This document shows, piece by piece, positions 35,258 to 48,452 of a DNA stretch of 64,000 nucleotides. The translations under genes were made by a program, and so were the position numbers. This DNA comes from Manduca sexta. Lineage: Eukaryota > Arthropoda > Insecta > Lepidoptera > Sphingidae. The number at the start of each line of letters is the position of its first letter. The first letter of the stretch is position 1. The notes under the pieces were generated by a model that searched no databases, had not been told where the DNA came from, and worked only from the letters and a program-made list of their open reading frames with translations. The DNA lies in the NCBI RefSeq assembly GCF_014839805.1, contig NC_051119.1, positions 2,287,245 through 2,351,244 of the forward strand. The letters are read 5' to 3'.

Positions 35258-35521
35258 CTGCCTGCCTCGGTGGCGTAGTTGTACTGCATGCGCGGTACGG
35301 CAGCGCTCTGAGGTCCTGGGTTCGAATCCCGGGTCGGGCAAAGTTATATTTGGGTTTTTCTGCTCAATATTAGCCCGGAGTCTGGAATTTGTGCCCGATA
35401 TGGCGATAGGCTCGCCCCCTATCACATCTTGGGACGGAACACACTCGGCGAAAAGTGGGTGCCTTGGTTGCACCTCTGCATACCCCTTCGGGGATAAATG
35501 CGTGATGATGTGTGTGTGTGT
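35258..35521 (+). mobile_element. family A SINE, intact, haplotype-specific
   Basis: Full-length with head 'tgcctcggtggcgtagttgt', B-box 'gggttcgaatccc', body 'gtgcccgatatggcgatagg' and a TG-repeat tail. The 13-bp direct repeat gtacgctacacta lies at 35245-35257 and 35522-35534. In copy B the site is a single uninterrupted gtacgctacacta (57799-57811). This is direct proof of retroposition and of the exact element limits. Confidence 0.95.
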
Positions 35522-35534
35522 GTACGCTACACTA

Positions 35535-36658
35535 TAGTTGCTTTCCCGTTCGTCTTAGGTGAAAATTACTTTTGAACCAGTAGTAGAGTTAATGTTGACG
35601 ACATCTAAATGGTGTATATTTTAAAGGTTCAATTAAATTATTTCATGTCATTTCATTACGTTGGCATACAGACTTCTTTTTGTTTTTCACTTCACAATTT
35701 AACACCATAATTTATACAATGTTTTATGCAAAACAAATTGATTTGATTTGAAAAAGCAAAGTTACCAATGAATTATTGAATACATAAATATCGTACAGAT
35801 TATATGCCACAATTTATCAGAAAACATCAATATTAACTTAACAAAATTTCAATCAACCGTTATTTTCAAAATTTAGAATTGTGTCCAATAAACGCAATAA
35901 AATCCCCCTGATATGTGACCTTTAAATTGGAAAATGAAAAAGAATAAACCCGATGCTATGTATATTATTTTCTATATAAATTAAGTAAAACGAATATGAA
36001 GCCATAGCTTCAAACAATACGACGCCATATTTGAATGGCGGCCATGTTGTCTCGTGTTCCGACAGAACAAAGCACATCGCGTCAGCACAATGGCGGTAAA
36101 CTGATACGAATGAGTCCCGTTCGAGCGCTAATTTGTGTTATTGAATAATTTGGTGTCAGTACGGCCACACATGGCGCGTGTGTGATCGTAGACTTAACTA
36201 AGCTTTTGTAGTGGCAAAGGTAATAGTTTGTGGAGCCACAATTTCGTAGGTTATTATGGTCGATTTTTTTTTTGGTTTTTTATTCGTCCTTGGAGAACAG
36301 GCTATAGCCTTACGACCATACTGTCTAATCTCACGTATTTATTACATTTGAAATAAGGGTTAGTTCTTTTTTTTAATCAATGGTGGCCACGGTGCACCCT
36401 TCGAAACCTACGAAAACTATGATGGTCAGTAAGATACTTTCTTTCTATGCAATTAAAATAAGAAAAAAGTCCCTCGCGGCATAGTAAGCGCTTTGACTAT
36501 TCTTAAAGTAGGTGACTGAACCCAGAACTTTGAATTACAACGGTCACTGAAGCGGGGCCTTTGTTTATAGGGTCCTAACTGAACCCTATTACTAAGCTGT
36601 CTTATCTAAAGGTACAACTATAACTTTCATATAGGATGTGTTGGCAAATATAATATTA
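35535..36658. other. conserved-between-copies intergenic
   Basis: No gene. Contains GCCAT/ATGGC words clustered at 36020-36100. Counterpart at 57812-58905. Confidence 0.45.
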
Positions 36659-36756
36659 TTGAATAATTATGACAAAATTGGACACGAAATACTTTCTTAT
36701 TGTTTTATTTTCAAATATTATTGCTAACACGAAAGCTACATTTAAAAAAATAAGAT

Positions 36757-37008
36757 TGCCTTGACGGCATAGATGTATTGCTTGCCTGATACTACAGCCG
36801 CTCTGAAGTCCCGGGTTCGAAGCCCGGATTAGACTAAGTGATATTCGAGATTATCTGCTCAGTATCAGCCCGGAGTCTGGAATTTATGCCCGACATAGTG
36901 ATAGGCTCTACTATATCATGGAACGGAACACACCCACGGCGAACAGTAGGTGGCCTTGATACGCCTCTGCCTCCCCTTATAAGATAAAGGCGTGATGAGT
37001 GCATGTGT
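36757..37008 (+). mobile_element. tRNA-derived SINE, family A with target duplication
   Basis: Head 'tgacggcatagatgtattgc', B-box 'gggttcgaagccc', body 'gtatcagcccggagtctgg'. The 9-bp direct repeat aaataagat lies at 36748-36756 and 37009-37017. Confidence 0.85.
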
Positions 37009-37129
37009 AAATAAGATAAAAATAATTTTATAATTGGCAACGTAATTTAATAGATATCGTGTTTTCCAATTATAAATAAAAATCGTAGAGACAACATCCA
37101 TTAAATGTAAAAGGGAATTCATGCAAACA

Positions 37130-37350
37130 TTTTCGTATTTTCCCTCAAACATGACGTCACAGGCCCGGACTGCAAACTATGATACGGGGATACAATTAGC
37201 ATCAGAAAACAGTGCGTTGTTGTTCCCCGCGGGCGCAGTCTAATTGGGCTTGTGTAAACTTGCGCTGTTATCGGAACGCCTCGAGCGCTGCCCGTGTTAG
37301 ACAACGTGGAACACGCTTTTGCCCCCCGCTTCTTGAGTCTGAGTGCGGGC
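37130..37350. promoter_or_regulatory. GC-rich block with a CRE-type palindrome
   Basis: TGACGTCA at 37152-37159, then 'ccccgcgggcgcagtc' and 'cctcgagcgctgcccg' in an AT-rich background. This could be a promoter, but no transcript or ORF is attached. Confidence 0.25.
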
Positions 37351-38214
37351 TTGTAATATATTTTTTACATAATTATTTTTGTAGACCTCTGGTTTATTTT
37401 GCGAATTGTTTTAACAATTTCGTATGGCAGATTTATTCGACTTTTGCTTCTAATAACGAGACAATTGAGAATACGGTTTGCTAAAAATTAAAGCATTGTT
37501 TATGGATTTGGATTAAATATAGGACAAAATAAAATAAACCAAGTGAAACATCAGAAAAGTAATATTGAGTTCGTCTGTTCCGTTTAGGTAATCAACAAAA
37601 ACTGAGGATCAAAGGATTATGTTAAAAATATTTGGTTTTTCTTTTTTTGAATTTATAAATGGCAAACATCAAAATTCAGCTGTTTCCAAGTTTACTTCCA
37701 TCATCCGACTCCTCTGCAAAATAATATGAATTAGAAATTATTGACTTTTATTTTTATGCTATATCATTTTAGTACTATTTTCATCTCATATTAAATGATA
37801 ACTTTTTAACCTATATTGTTTCATCTCTGCATCATGCAGAGGTTAACGGATGGGGAATGGCTTCAGCATTAGGTCCGCCTTTATACATTTATATAAAGAT
37901 AGCGTGTAAAAAAAATTACTAAAATTTACATTCCTCTAAACGAGTACGTATAAAACTAATCAAATCCCTCTCCATAGTTAGTTAGCCGGTACAAATCCGC
38001 CCGCCCAGCGTACTAATATTGACTTCTTATTACCGTTCTGCACCGACTGGTCGGATAATCGCAGCGATACCACTACACCAGTACGGTACGCCACGACGGA
38101 GCGAGCGTAGAGTGTAACCTCACGGAAGCGTCATCAACGGGTCTTCATAAATGTGAACGGTATGCTTATAACTAATTTTAGAACTGTATTAATATAATAT
38201 AATATTAATAGCCT

Positions 38215-38540
38215 AGTTGGTTGTGGAACGGACTGCGGAGACGAATGTCCGCAGGTTCAAATCCCAAGGGCACACACCTCTGACTTTTCTAAAAAATCAT
38301 GTGTGTATTCATTGTGAATTATCGCTTGCTTTAACGGTGAAGGAAAACATCGTGAGGATTTCTGCATACCTGAGAAATTCTCTATAGGAATTTCGAGGGT
38401 GTGTGAAGTCTATCAATCCGCACTAGGCCAGCGTGGTGGACTAAGGGCTAATCCCTCTCAGTAGTAGAGGAGGCCCGTGCCCAACAGTGGGACAGTAATA
38501 ATACCGGGCTGATGATAATGATGATGATGATTAATATAAC
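38215..38540 (+). mobile_element. tRNA-derived SINE, family E, full length
   Basis: Head 'tagcctagttgg' (A-box) and 'gcaggttcaaatccc' (B-box). Body 'acggtgaaggaaaacatcgt' and 'aggccagcgtggtggac', ending in a GAT/ATG trinucleotide tail. Partial copies lie at 285, 17200-18360 and 61055. Confidence 0.8.
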
Positions 38541-41500
38541 TTACCTTTAAGTAGGTTCTTAAGTAAACATTACTGCCGTGCTAAGCGCAAAAGCGGTGTC
38601 AGGGAAACCTTATTTCGAGATAATCGAAGTTTTGTAAATATAGTTTTATATGTAAAACTGAGATATAGAAACTCTTTAAAAGGTTTTTTTGAACAAGTTC
38701 TAAACAAGATACCGTTTAGGTACCGATTTAGGTAAGTTCATTGCATGGGTATTTCTTGAAGCTATCTGACGATATAAAAAATTAGATTTTATTTTTTTTT
38801 GAGTTGCCGCTTTTGAGCTTTGCACGGCAGATTAGCAGTCTTAATATTAAAAATTCGCAAAGCTATGCTTAGGAAATACAAATTTACTCGATTAGCTGTA
38901 AGACGAAACCCGCCATCTTGCCTCTTAATAAGGTTTAAACTAGGAACCGGTGATGTTTTTGACAGCTATTTAGGCAATTCTTAACCACTTTTTAACGTTA
39001 AAACAAGTTTATAGATAAGACTGTAAGTATTGAACTGTTTAATAATTTATTTTCAGATGGTATAAAATCAACCCTTTTTTGCATCGTCTTCGCTAACAAC
39101 ACTGGGGGATACGTGGAAAGGTTATATTGTATTGTAGTTTCAGCGGTCTACGCCCCAAACTACACTAGGGAGTATAGTATCACCTGAGCTAGTATTGGAC
39201 CGTCTAGCTGACTATGTATACCCTATACCAGCATTCCAACCAAAAGCCGCGATGACCTCCTTCGCCGTATCTTCAGCGCATACGAGAGGGCCCCAAAGTA
39301 TCTTGTTGCGGTAATACAGCTGCGTGGAAAATCAACCCTAAGTGGCACTTCCCTTCTCTATTATTCTGCGGTACAATGCCCGTACTGATAGTCCCCATGC
39401 AATATTGTATGGAGTTTAGTGCTAACCACCCGTGACCACACCCCTTCTAAGGAGCTACGGACATTATAAATTTGCGATCTAACACTCCTGTATTTTAGAC
39501 TAACGGCTTTGTTGTGACGGAATTGTAAGTTCCATTTTTAAAATTCTAAAATTGAAGATGTTAAGAAAACAAACGGTCATCTAACGGACTTTTGAGTTAT
39601 GCTAAGGCAACATTCAGTTTAATGCCTAAAAATCATTAAAACGATAAATAAGGTATAACATACTTCCAAACATTTAACGTGAAATAAAGTTTACAAATAA
39701 TATATTTAATAATGTCAGCAAATGCTAACATAATTAATACTGTAATCAACTTATTGCGGTAAGTTATGACTTGCATGTAATCACTATTAATGTGATAATT
39801 AAGGCCATAATGATTAAGTCTAATAATGCCCAGTTTTTTTTTTATTTCAATTGAATGACATGACTTTGACGTTTGCTAGATGGTAAGCGATACGATCATC
39901 CACAAACAGTAGCAACACCATACAGCCTGAAGATTTTGAAGTAAAGTATAGGCCATATATACATGGTCATTGTAGCGGTATGACAGGTGTGAGGCTCAGC
40001 CGACGCGACGTCATTATCGGCCAAGTCAACAGCGCAAACAAATAAGCCTTCTCAGCTTTAGTGGAAATAAAGCTTCGTCCACAATGATACTCATAAGTTC
40101 AAACCTTTATCCCCTAAGTATTAAAGAAATACGCTACTTCGCGGAACTTTATTTTCTTTCATATCATGAACTGATGATATGGATCACTATGTTGGTGGTA
40201 GGTGAAATGTGTGCGCGGTAGGACCTCTGCCTAACCCTTCGGGGATAATATGCATGAAAGTGTGTGACTGTATACATAATGATTTTTATGTTTACGCGAA
40301 TTTGAGACTTCAAAATAAAAATCGTTTTTGGATTCTTGCGTGTTGGATTGCGGGACGGTCCGCCACGTGACGATGGAGGCTGCATAAGTCTTCGACAAGT
40401 CGGGAGGAAATTTTAATACAAAACTGCGATAAAATCCGATAACTAGTTTTATTTCGATGAATATTTAATGTATACATGTAACGGACCGAAGCTACATTCA
40501 AGTCCAAAAAAATTTAGTATCTATATAATTTATATCAACATATTAATTGTATTATGTTAATAATTGTATTCATGGCAACGCAATGGTTATGGCTTTATTT
40601 GATTTTTATAACCCTTATTACAATTACTTTCTTTAATATTTTCTTTATTGCTTTCTAATGCGGTTTTATTTTCTAAGAAATAAGAAATATTGTTAATTTT
40701 CGGGATTAAGTAACGTCAAATTTTTTATAAAAATGTAAGCGACATACTAATAGGACATATTTCTAACTAATAAGGAACTGCATTATCCCTGAGTGTCACC
40801 GGTACCTATTCTACCTCCCCCCCTGGATCGGGATTTAATGTGGCCTTAGTCACGGATAGTTAATCCCATAAAAATGAAATAAAATTCCGTGAGTGACAAA
40901 GTTTAAAAACCTAGCCTATGTCCAATGTTCTTGTTCAAGCTACCTCTGTGCATTAAGTGGTATAGCCGTAAACAATCAGAGTTAGTTTCACATGACTATT
41001 ATTCAATATAGTGTTGGGTAAGCAGAATTTCAAACGTTTTTGTAGGTAATATACACTTTATTTCCCTTAATTCTATCACAATCTCGTAAATTCCAACTAT
41101 AATATCACTACAGCACCAATGATCACCCATGAGAGCTCAACATCAACTGCCCTAGCGGAGACAACACAGTCTCCCACCTAAACTACGCCGGAAGAGCTGA
41201 ATCGGAAGTAAAACGATTAAATGATCAAAATTAAATAATTAAGTAATACATTAAATTTAAATATAAAATTACAAAATCATAACATTCGCGAGACTTGAAT
41301 TAATAACAATAGTTATTATTTAAACTTAGTAGTTCATTAAACGGTAGTTATTAACAATAACTTCTGTGTTTAATATATTATGTAAATATTTGATAATAGT
41401 AAAGAACAATTCATAATTACAAGATATTAATATCGTAGGAAGGTAATGAAATATGGTAATTTAGCACTATGTACGCGCCCTAATCCTTTGAAAGCGCATT

Positions 41501-42287
41501 TATTTGTCATACTTTAGTGCGTTCGAGGCGCGGCGCTTTTTACCCCTTATCGACGGGACAATATTTGTCTTTTCGTTCGTTTGTCCGTCACGTGTGTGAC
41601 TGGCGCGCGATTTAGTTCAATTTGAAACGCAAGGACCGCCTTAGCTCAATGTATATAGGTTTAATTTATTTATTTACTTATTTATTGTTTCGGATTACCA
41701 GTAGATGATGCACAATAACAATACAAAAAACAAAAAATACGCATACAACATTAGCTAAATTCTGTGCTCTTCAAGTAGGCAACCACAGCTTACATGTATT
41801 ATCTTACACCACTAAATAGTTTACAACAAATTTTAAAGGAAAACGTTTCGTAAGAGTGAATTACATAGGATTGAAATTCAATTAGGTATACAAAGTAATA
41901 GGAAGTAATACAATAGTAATAGGAAGTAATACTACAATAATATAAAGTGACACTTCATTTTGTTCTTAAATGCATGAAATTTTTCGTTAATTCTCAGGCC
42001 GGGAAATACTGACATATCGAAATAGCGGTGCGAAATAAATTAATAACAGCTTACTTTATATAATTTTCCCACCGTTTATTCTAGAAATCTAGGACTGTGC
42101 GTACTGTGTTCACGGCAATTGACCGAAATATTTTGAGTATAATAAACAAGTATGAATTTAAAGAGAACTTTATGAACTACGTAGGTTCTTCCTACCGGCA
42201 TAAACTAGCCTTTTTGGTAATTAATGTATGCCACATTATATATTCGCGTTTTTTGACCAATCCTACATCAACTTTGTACATAATTAT
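38541..42287. other. intergenic, no gene seen
   Basis: Fragments only. A reverse family B tail is at 39883-39925, a family A tail at 40195-40260 and a foldback arm at 40355-40460. A reverse TTTA-repeat at 41660-41690 may be the poly-tail of a - strand LINE. A 21-bp period tandem repeat occurs at 41894-41935. A GC-richer patch at 41510-41640 is unexplained. Confidence 0.45.
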
Positions 42288-42592
42288 CACTGGTGGTAGG
42301 TCTCTCATATGTGAGCGTCCGCCTGGGTAAATCCCACCGCAATGTCTATTTCTGCCGCAAAGCAGCAGTGTGTAGTTACTGTTGTGTTCCGGTTTGAAGC
42401 ACATTGTTGCCAATGTAACTACTGGACATAATGAGACAGATCTCATGTCCTAGGCTGGCGAGTGCAGTGGAATACCAAACAATACATTGTAATTCAAGGT
42501 GTTGGATGGTGTTTCTACTGTTTATGGGCGGTCGTATCGCTTCCCATAAGGCGAACGGTAAGCTCGTCTCGTCATACAAAGCAATAAAAAAA
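42288..42592 (+). mobile_element. family B repeat, full length
   Basis: 'ctggtggtaggtctctcata' to 'cgtctcgtcatacaaagc' plus an A-rich tail. One of the best-preserved copies. Confidence 0.8.
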
Positions 42593-43064
42593 ATAACACA
42601 AAGTCAATATTACTTTGCCAAAATGTCAAATATTTTGACGTATACGCCAAAATATGTAGTACCAACATTATCAAACATAGCTCGTGTACCTAAACCGTTC
42701 GCATCATGTTGAGTGATTGACATTCTTCATACAAACATTGTATGAATCTGTAAATTTATTAATTTAAAATATCTAATAGATCAACAATTACGATATATGA
42801 ACGTGCGCGATAAAATAATACGTCCAAACTTACACTTATTCCGACGATCTTTGAAACACAATTATTGCACTGTACCAGTCAATAAACAGAGGTTACTTGT
42901 TTTCTCTCACAAGGTTAAAAAATTAAGCCGCCATTGATTTTGAGGAACATCAATTAATCTCTTACCGCTAGATGGCGTGCTAAAACCAAATTATTCAAAT
43001 TTGCAACTTCACTTCGACTGTTATTTTATAACCTTCCTAAGTGACACTGATAATTAAATAATTT

Positions 43065-43115
43065 CTTACGTTTACGCGAATATTAGATTAAAAATAAACT
43101 ATTTTTTCGGATTTT
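43065..43115 (+). repeat. foldback-family left arm running into the gap
   Basis: 'tttacgcgaatattagatta' and 'aactattttttcggatttt' match the outer end of the foldback arms. The assembly breaks inside the arm. Confidence 0.6.
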
Positions 43116-43615
43116 NNNNNNNNNNNNNNNNNNNNNNNNNNNNNNNNNNNNNNNNNNNNNNNNNNNNNNNNNNNNNNNNNNNNNNNNNNNNNNNNNNNNN
43201 NNNNNNNNNNNNNNNNNNNNNNNNNNNNNNNNNNNNNNNNNNNNNNNNNNNNNNNNNNNNNNNNNNNNNNNNNNNNNNNNNNNNNNNNNNNNNNNNNNNN
43301 NNNNNNNNNNNNNNNNNNNNNNNNNNNNNNNNNNNNNNNNNNNNNNNNNNNNNNNNNNNNNNNNNNNNNNNNNNNNNNNNNNNNNNNNNNNNNNNNNNNN
43401 NNNNNNNNNNNNNNNNNNNNNNNNNNNNNNNNNNNNNNNNNNNNNNNNNNNNNNNNNNNNNNNNNNNNNNNNNNNNNNNNNNNNNNNNNNNNNNNNNNNN
43501 NNNNNNNNNNNNNNNNNNNNNNNNNNNNNNNNNNNNNNNNNNNNNNNNNNNNNNNNNNNNNNNNNNNNNNNNNNNNNNNNNNNNNNNNNNNNNNNNNNNN
43601 NNNNNNNNNNNNNNN
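43116..43615. other. assembly gap (500 N)
   Basis: Placeholder-length gap. Copy B of the long block begins at the next base, inside a family A SINE. Confidence 0.99.
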
Positions 43616-46600
43616 GGTTGCGCCTCTGCATACCCCTATGGGATAAATGCGTGATGTGTGCTTATTTGTTTTGTTTTAATAAGAAGCTTATTATTTTTGA
43701 TTTCCGCTTAAACAAATCAAAGTTAACTTTGCGTGTGCGTAATTTGAAAGATTTTCTAATCAATTAAAATTAATCTCATTGAAAAATCACCTCTAGTATC
43801 GATTATTATGTATTGCCGGTACCACAAGAGGCGGTAATGTTTTGATATATTTTTGAGTTTATATCTAATCGCAATATAATTATCAATTAATAAATAGATT
43901 TTTATAGAGCTGAAATTCATATAAGCTGCTAGTAGGCTGAAAGATTTTGCAAAGAAACCGAATGCAATGTCAGCTGTTCAGTTATATGACTGAGAAATAT
44001 ACTTTTGCATTTACAATATATGGATTATTAATATTTAAAAATACCACACCACTTATAAATTGATAAATCGATGTTTTCTCCAACTAATCGATATGCATTA
44101 CCAGTAATCGAGGCATCGCATTCGAATCAGTACTTGTCGGGTGTCAAAAATTCGTAGAATTTTCTATTATACCTTGATTGATTTAGTAGCGGATGGAAAC
44201 TATGAAATATAATGTTATTTATGGATAACATAAATCCTATTTTTTGTTTCTAAACACATGTCAAACAATGCAAAGGAAAATGTAAACAAGTGCATTATTT
44301 TTGTTTAGGGAAACTCTATTTTTGGCTGTGTGCTTATTTCTTGAATGCAGTTCAAATAGTGTTGTGTATTAGTGTTTTTTTTATTTAAAACGGAGCACGA
44401 AATTATTGCCTATAGTCGGCTGCATGTTAAGTCACAAGAAAAATAATTGACATTAAGAAAGTATTTGTTGCAAAATCTTTGCTTAATATATTTAAAATGG
44501 TTAATAAAACAATTACTTTGAAAAAAGTAATTGTTTTATTAACCTTTTAAATTCATGAAACGATTACTATTTAAAAATCATAGTAGTGATTTAAAAAAGC
44601 GCCGTCAAATGACTGATATCGGTCGCCAGAATTATACCGACATTGCTTAGCGATACTCAAATATTGAGCAATTGCACATTGACGCCAATTGTAATTAATG
44701 CTAATTATAACTATACGTTATTGGATGGAAATATATATATTAAAATGAATAACATATACGCTTGACTTAGAAACTCTTTGAAAATGATAGAACCATAGAC
44801 ATACTTGTTTACAAGAGTCTTAGAGTAAAAGAGACGGAGTGGTAGATGTCTTCGAAAAAAAATGGAGTCTAGCAGTTTTCGTCAGTTATTAGTATGAATC
44901 CAAGACTAAAAGATCTGCTCGCTTACAGAATTTTTATGTACGACTGGACAGCAAAATAATGGCTTATATAGTTTCATTGTGCCTTTTATCTCCCTTGATT
45001 TACATCTTTTGTTTACTAGTACTTTAGTTCTTTTGTTTTTACCTTGATATATTGCATACAAGGAATGCTATGAACCGCTTTAAGTGTTAAATAACTTTTA
45101 ACCCGAGCATAAATAAATATGTAATGATGGTGTTTTTTTATCTGGTAAAGTATAAACAAATTAGAAACCATAAAAATACAGAGTATCTGATTTAAGAATC
45201 ATTGGGAAAAAAAGAAAAATCAGTTTTGCCAGAATTTTTTTGTCAACAGTGAGTTGTCCATAAAAAATAGTCAAATTATATTTTTTATACGAAACGACTA
45301 AGTGTTACCGAAAGACCATTTCATTGTACCCGAAAGAACTAAAGCAGCAAAGTTGGTCAAATTTAATATTTTTACGACTTACTAAACAGGCATTATAATG
45401 TCTAATGACGAGCTTTGCTGTATTTAGGTGTTTATTTATTTACTACCAGGTTATCCATCTACCCATTTACCGACCCTATGCTTCGTCAAGTAACTAACAA
45501 TGATTCCAATTAGGTATCTATACTGAAAATCTCATCGAGAATATCAAATTTTATAGACTATAGAAAGTATACCTATATATGTATACCTATTATAATAATA
45601 TCTATAGGTTAATACGTTTTTTTACCCCTTTTCAAGCACATTACACGCACAGATGTGTGATTTTTGGCATGATTAAAAGTTAAATAGAGGAGTACAGAAA
45701 ATGTGTTATAAATATATTAAATTTGACGGTCGAACTTCGATCATTGATCGTCCACTAATCGAAATAAATTGCTAATATTAAGATAAAACTGCATTTACTG
45801 TGTTCGAAAAAGGTTATTGTTAAAAAGAAATACAACTGCTTTTGTAATTTATAATTGATAATAATAACTGTCATTACGTCATTGGACCGGTATTCTAACT
45901 CAAATTAAGATTTTAAAAATAATCTTTATGATAATTGGTCTGTCTGTTCTAAAATAAGGAATCATGCTAGCTGATTGTAAAGAAAGGACTCCCAATGATG
46001 AGATTTTTAGGGAAAGAGTCATGAACCATTTTACCTATGTTAAAATAATCTATAAAAAGCCACTAAAGCAAGGTTAGAAATGTTCAAATTAAGTTGAAAA
46101 TCGTCTCATACGCAGAGGCCCGTTGCAGAAAACAACGTTTTGTATGTTTTTTAACAACCGAAACGGGGCACAAAGAAATGGCATATATTTCCGTTCCGAT
46201 AACATTTATCAAAGGTTAACAAAACGAGTTTTTATATCTTTAGGAATATATGCAAATAATTTTTTTATTGAACATTTTGAGAGCAATTTCTCAATTTGAA
46301 TCAGTATTGGTTTAAATTTGGTAAATAGAAAAACAACATAAATAAATGTAAAGCAAAGTTTTGACAAGTTCTTCCAGAAATTGATTGCGCAAGAGTTTTC
46401 TGATGCGTTTACACTAGCGACAATATTTCAATAATTGCGACTCGCCGAAGTTCCTCAACCTCAAAATTTTAAGAAGTCAACTTATCTTGCCATGACAAAA
46501 ATCGCTTGCGGAAAATAATTAAATTTCCTTAATCTAAACCCCGCTTATGTTAGGCTCAACCAAACTTGAATCTCAGTTCATTATCTATTTGATCAAACAA

Positions 46601-47017
46601 TAAATAAACAACTTAATGTGTATTCAAAATGCATCTTTAAGATAAAGACACGTAAATGTTTTTGCAATTCCGGGTTTCTATCGTGGACGCCAGAGTTACT
46701 TTAATTGCTCAAGCATTGACTCGGCGATGCACGGTCTAATACATAATTTAAATAACTAGTTACATCTTCATTCTCTACCTGGCGGTTGTTCTAGTGTTCC
46801 CAAGTTTGTATGTTATATTCTTAGTGATTTAGAAATGTAATTTTATTTTTAATTGTAGACATAGGGTTGGTTTTTGAATATGGAAGACATATTTAGAGTT
46901 TATTCAAAAAACTTTTTTATTTTTTCCATTCGTAAATCGTTGTTTGTCGGTCAAATACGGTAAACTTAGGGCTATTAAATTAATAAAAACTTATTGAAGT
47001 AGTTTATAATAACTTAC

Positions 47018-47085
47018 CACCAATTGCCCACAACTGCTTGTACCAGTAAAAGCAGGGAGCACAAAACTTTCCAAAGAAGCCTCAT
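47018..47085 (-). CDS. first coding exon with signal peptide, gene unidentified (copy B)
   Basis: Identical to 23188-23255, including the ATG (47085) and the GTAAGT donor (starts 47017). If the long block is a haplotype duplicate, this is the same gene's second allele. If the block is a real duplication, the exon exists twice, though only exon 1 is visible in either place. Confidence 0.6.
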
Positions 47086-48064
47086 TGTACTCAAAATATT
47101 TGACAAAGGTCACTATTTAAACATCCTCTCGATCACTTAAAAGTTAAACACCAAGTGCACTCCACATCTTAAACTTCCAAAATAACGAACCAAACAGTAA
47201 TGGAAACCGCAAAATAACAAAAAAAAATCAAAACAATAACCACAGAACCGAACAATAACAAAACAATCACAATAAAAAAATGTGCAAACGGAAAAAACAC
47301 GAAAAATGAAAAACTTTTTTAAACAAACTTTTTTCGAAATTCAAATTTTGATAAGTATATCGCGGAGATAACTCATAATAGAGGCGGTGGTAAAATAGAA
47401 GTTTTAGTTTCGATGTTCTTCCGAGAAACAATTTAGCAACGCGCGGGAGCGTCGACGCACGTTCCGACCGCGCGCATTGAAACTCAAAACCAGACTGGCT
47501 ACTCCGTCTGTAAGTATTCCATATTCTCAGTAAGGGGAAGGGTCGCATCGGAGGGCGTGTGCAACATTGCACTGTTCCTAAACCCTTATTGACTCCGACA
47601 ATGCGAACGAAATGCTGCCGCGAAATGTCATACCTTCGGGTTCGCGCACACTCGCGACTTCAACTCTCATTACAAAAATATACACACGGACAATAAATTA
47701 ACGTATTATGTTGTCGTCTTGTGCCTTTAATGCGCAAAAATATTAACGAATTGATTTGATGGAAATGGATTTTAATCTTATTGATGTTGACGTAAGTGCT
47801 TAAGACGTATGATTTATGAACGAAATCGCGAATAATAATATGCATCATGCTTAGGTGAGCGTGTGTGTGTTTAATCATTGTAAATATTACGACGTAATTT
47901 GTTTAAGAATTTATGATAGGGCTTTTGATTATAGATATACGGATATTATGCGTGGCAGAGGCAGGTTCTATAGGAGTTAATGCCGCTAAGTTAATTGGGT
48001 TTCTGGATTAAATAATTTAATGATACGCGGATTGAACATTAGCGAGTATTGGAGCAAAAATAGT

Positions 48065-48452
48065 ATTGCATATTTGAAGGAAAGAGCCTTACCAATTTCT
48101 TACAACAACTACTTACTTTTTCATTAGCAAAAGATACAAAAAATGGCATGGCTTCCGGCTTATATGAAAAAACGCCACTATTAAATCGGCACTTTTTCCA
48201 ATTTTATGCATTGACTGGTAATACCATTGTCATACAAAAAGCCGATGCAACAGTTTGCGTTTTGCACTCAGTAAGTTTACTGAGATCCTAAAAGACAAAT
48301 ACGTTGTTTTAAATCATCGACCGTCACGCATTTATTGGACAAAGTTTTTAAAAAAAGAACATTGTATCATAATTTTACCACTAGCTTTTGGCGGCAAATC
48401 TGTATTAGATACGATAGAAAAACACATCACAAATAATACAATTATTTTATAA
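48065..48452 (+). pseudogene. unrecognised ORF relic (copy B, two overlapping frames)
   Basis: Frame one (about 48089-48291) reads through N-G-M-A-S-G-L-Y-E-K-T-P-L-L-N-R-H-F-F. Frame two (48255-48452) contains F-T-E-I-L-K-D-K-Y-V-V-L-N-H and L-P-L-A-F-G-G-K-S-V-L-D, then a stop. Overlap of 36 bases with a frame change suggests one decayed protein with a frameshift. The composition looks protein-like, with mixed charged and hydrophobic residues, but I match it to no family. It could be a worn transposon ORF. Confidence 0.3.

Larger units (their letters stand above)
19770..36658. repeat. long near-identical block, copy A
   Basis: This sequence recurs at 43616-58905 in the same order and orientation. 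The coordinate offset drifts from 23846 at the start to 23830-23834 in the middle. It falls to 23470, 23445, 22554 and finally 22247 as elements present only in copy A are passed. The differences are point changes, homopolymer lengths (for example G15 at 28025 against G11 at 51855) and transposon presence or absence. This is best read as one haplotype of a locus whose other haplotype was placed downstream. Confidence 0.9.

Noticed and set aside
41660..41690. TTTA repeat as a telomere-like or satellite array
   Set aside because: Too short; better read as a possible LINE tail on the - strand.
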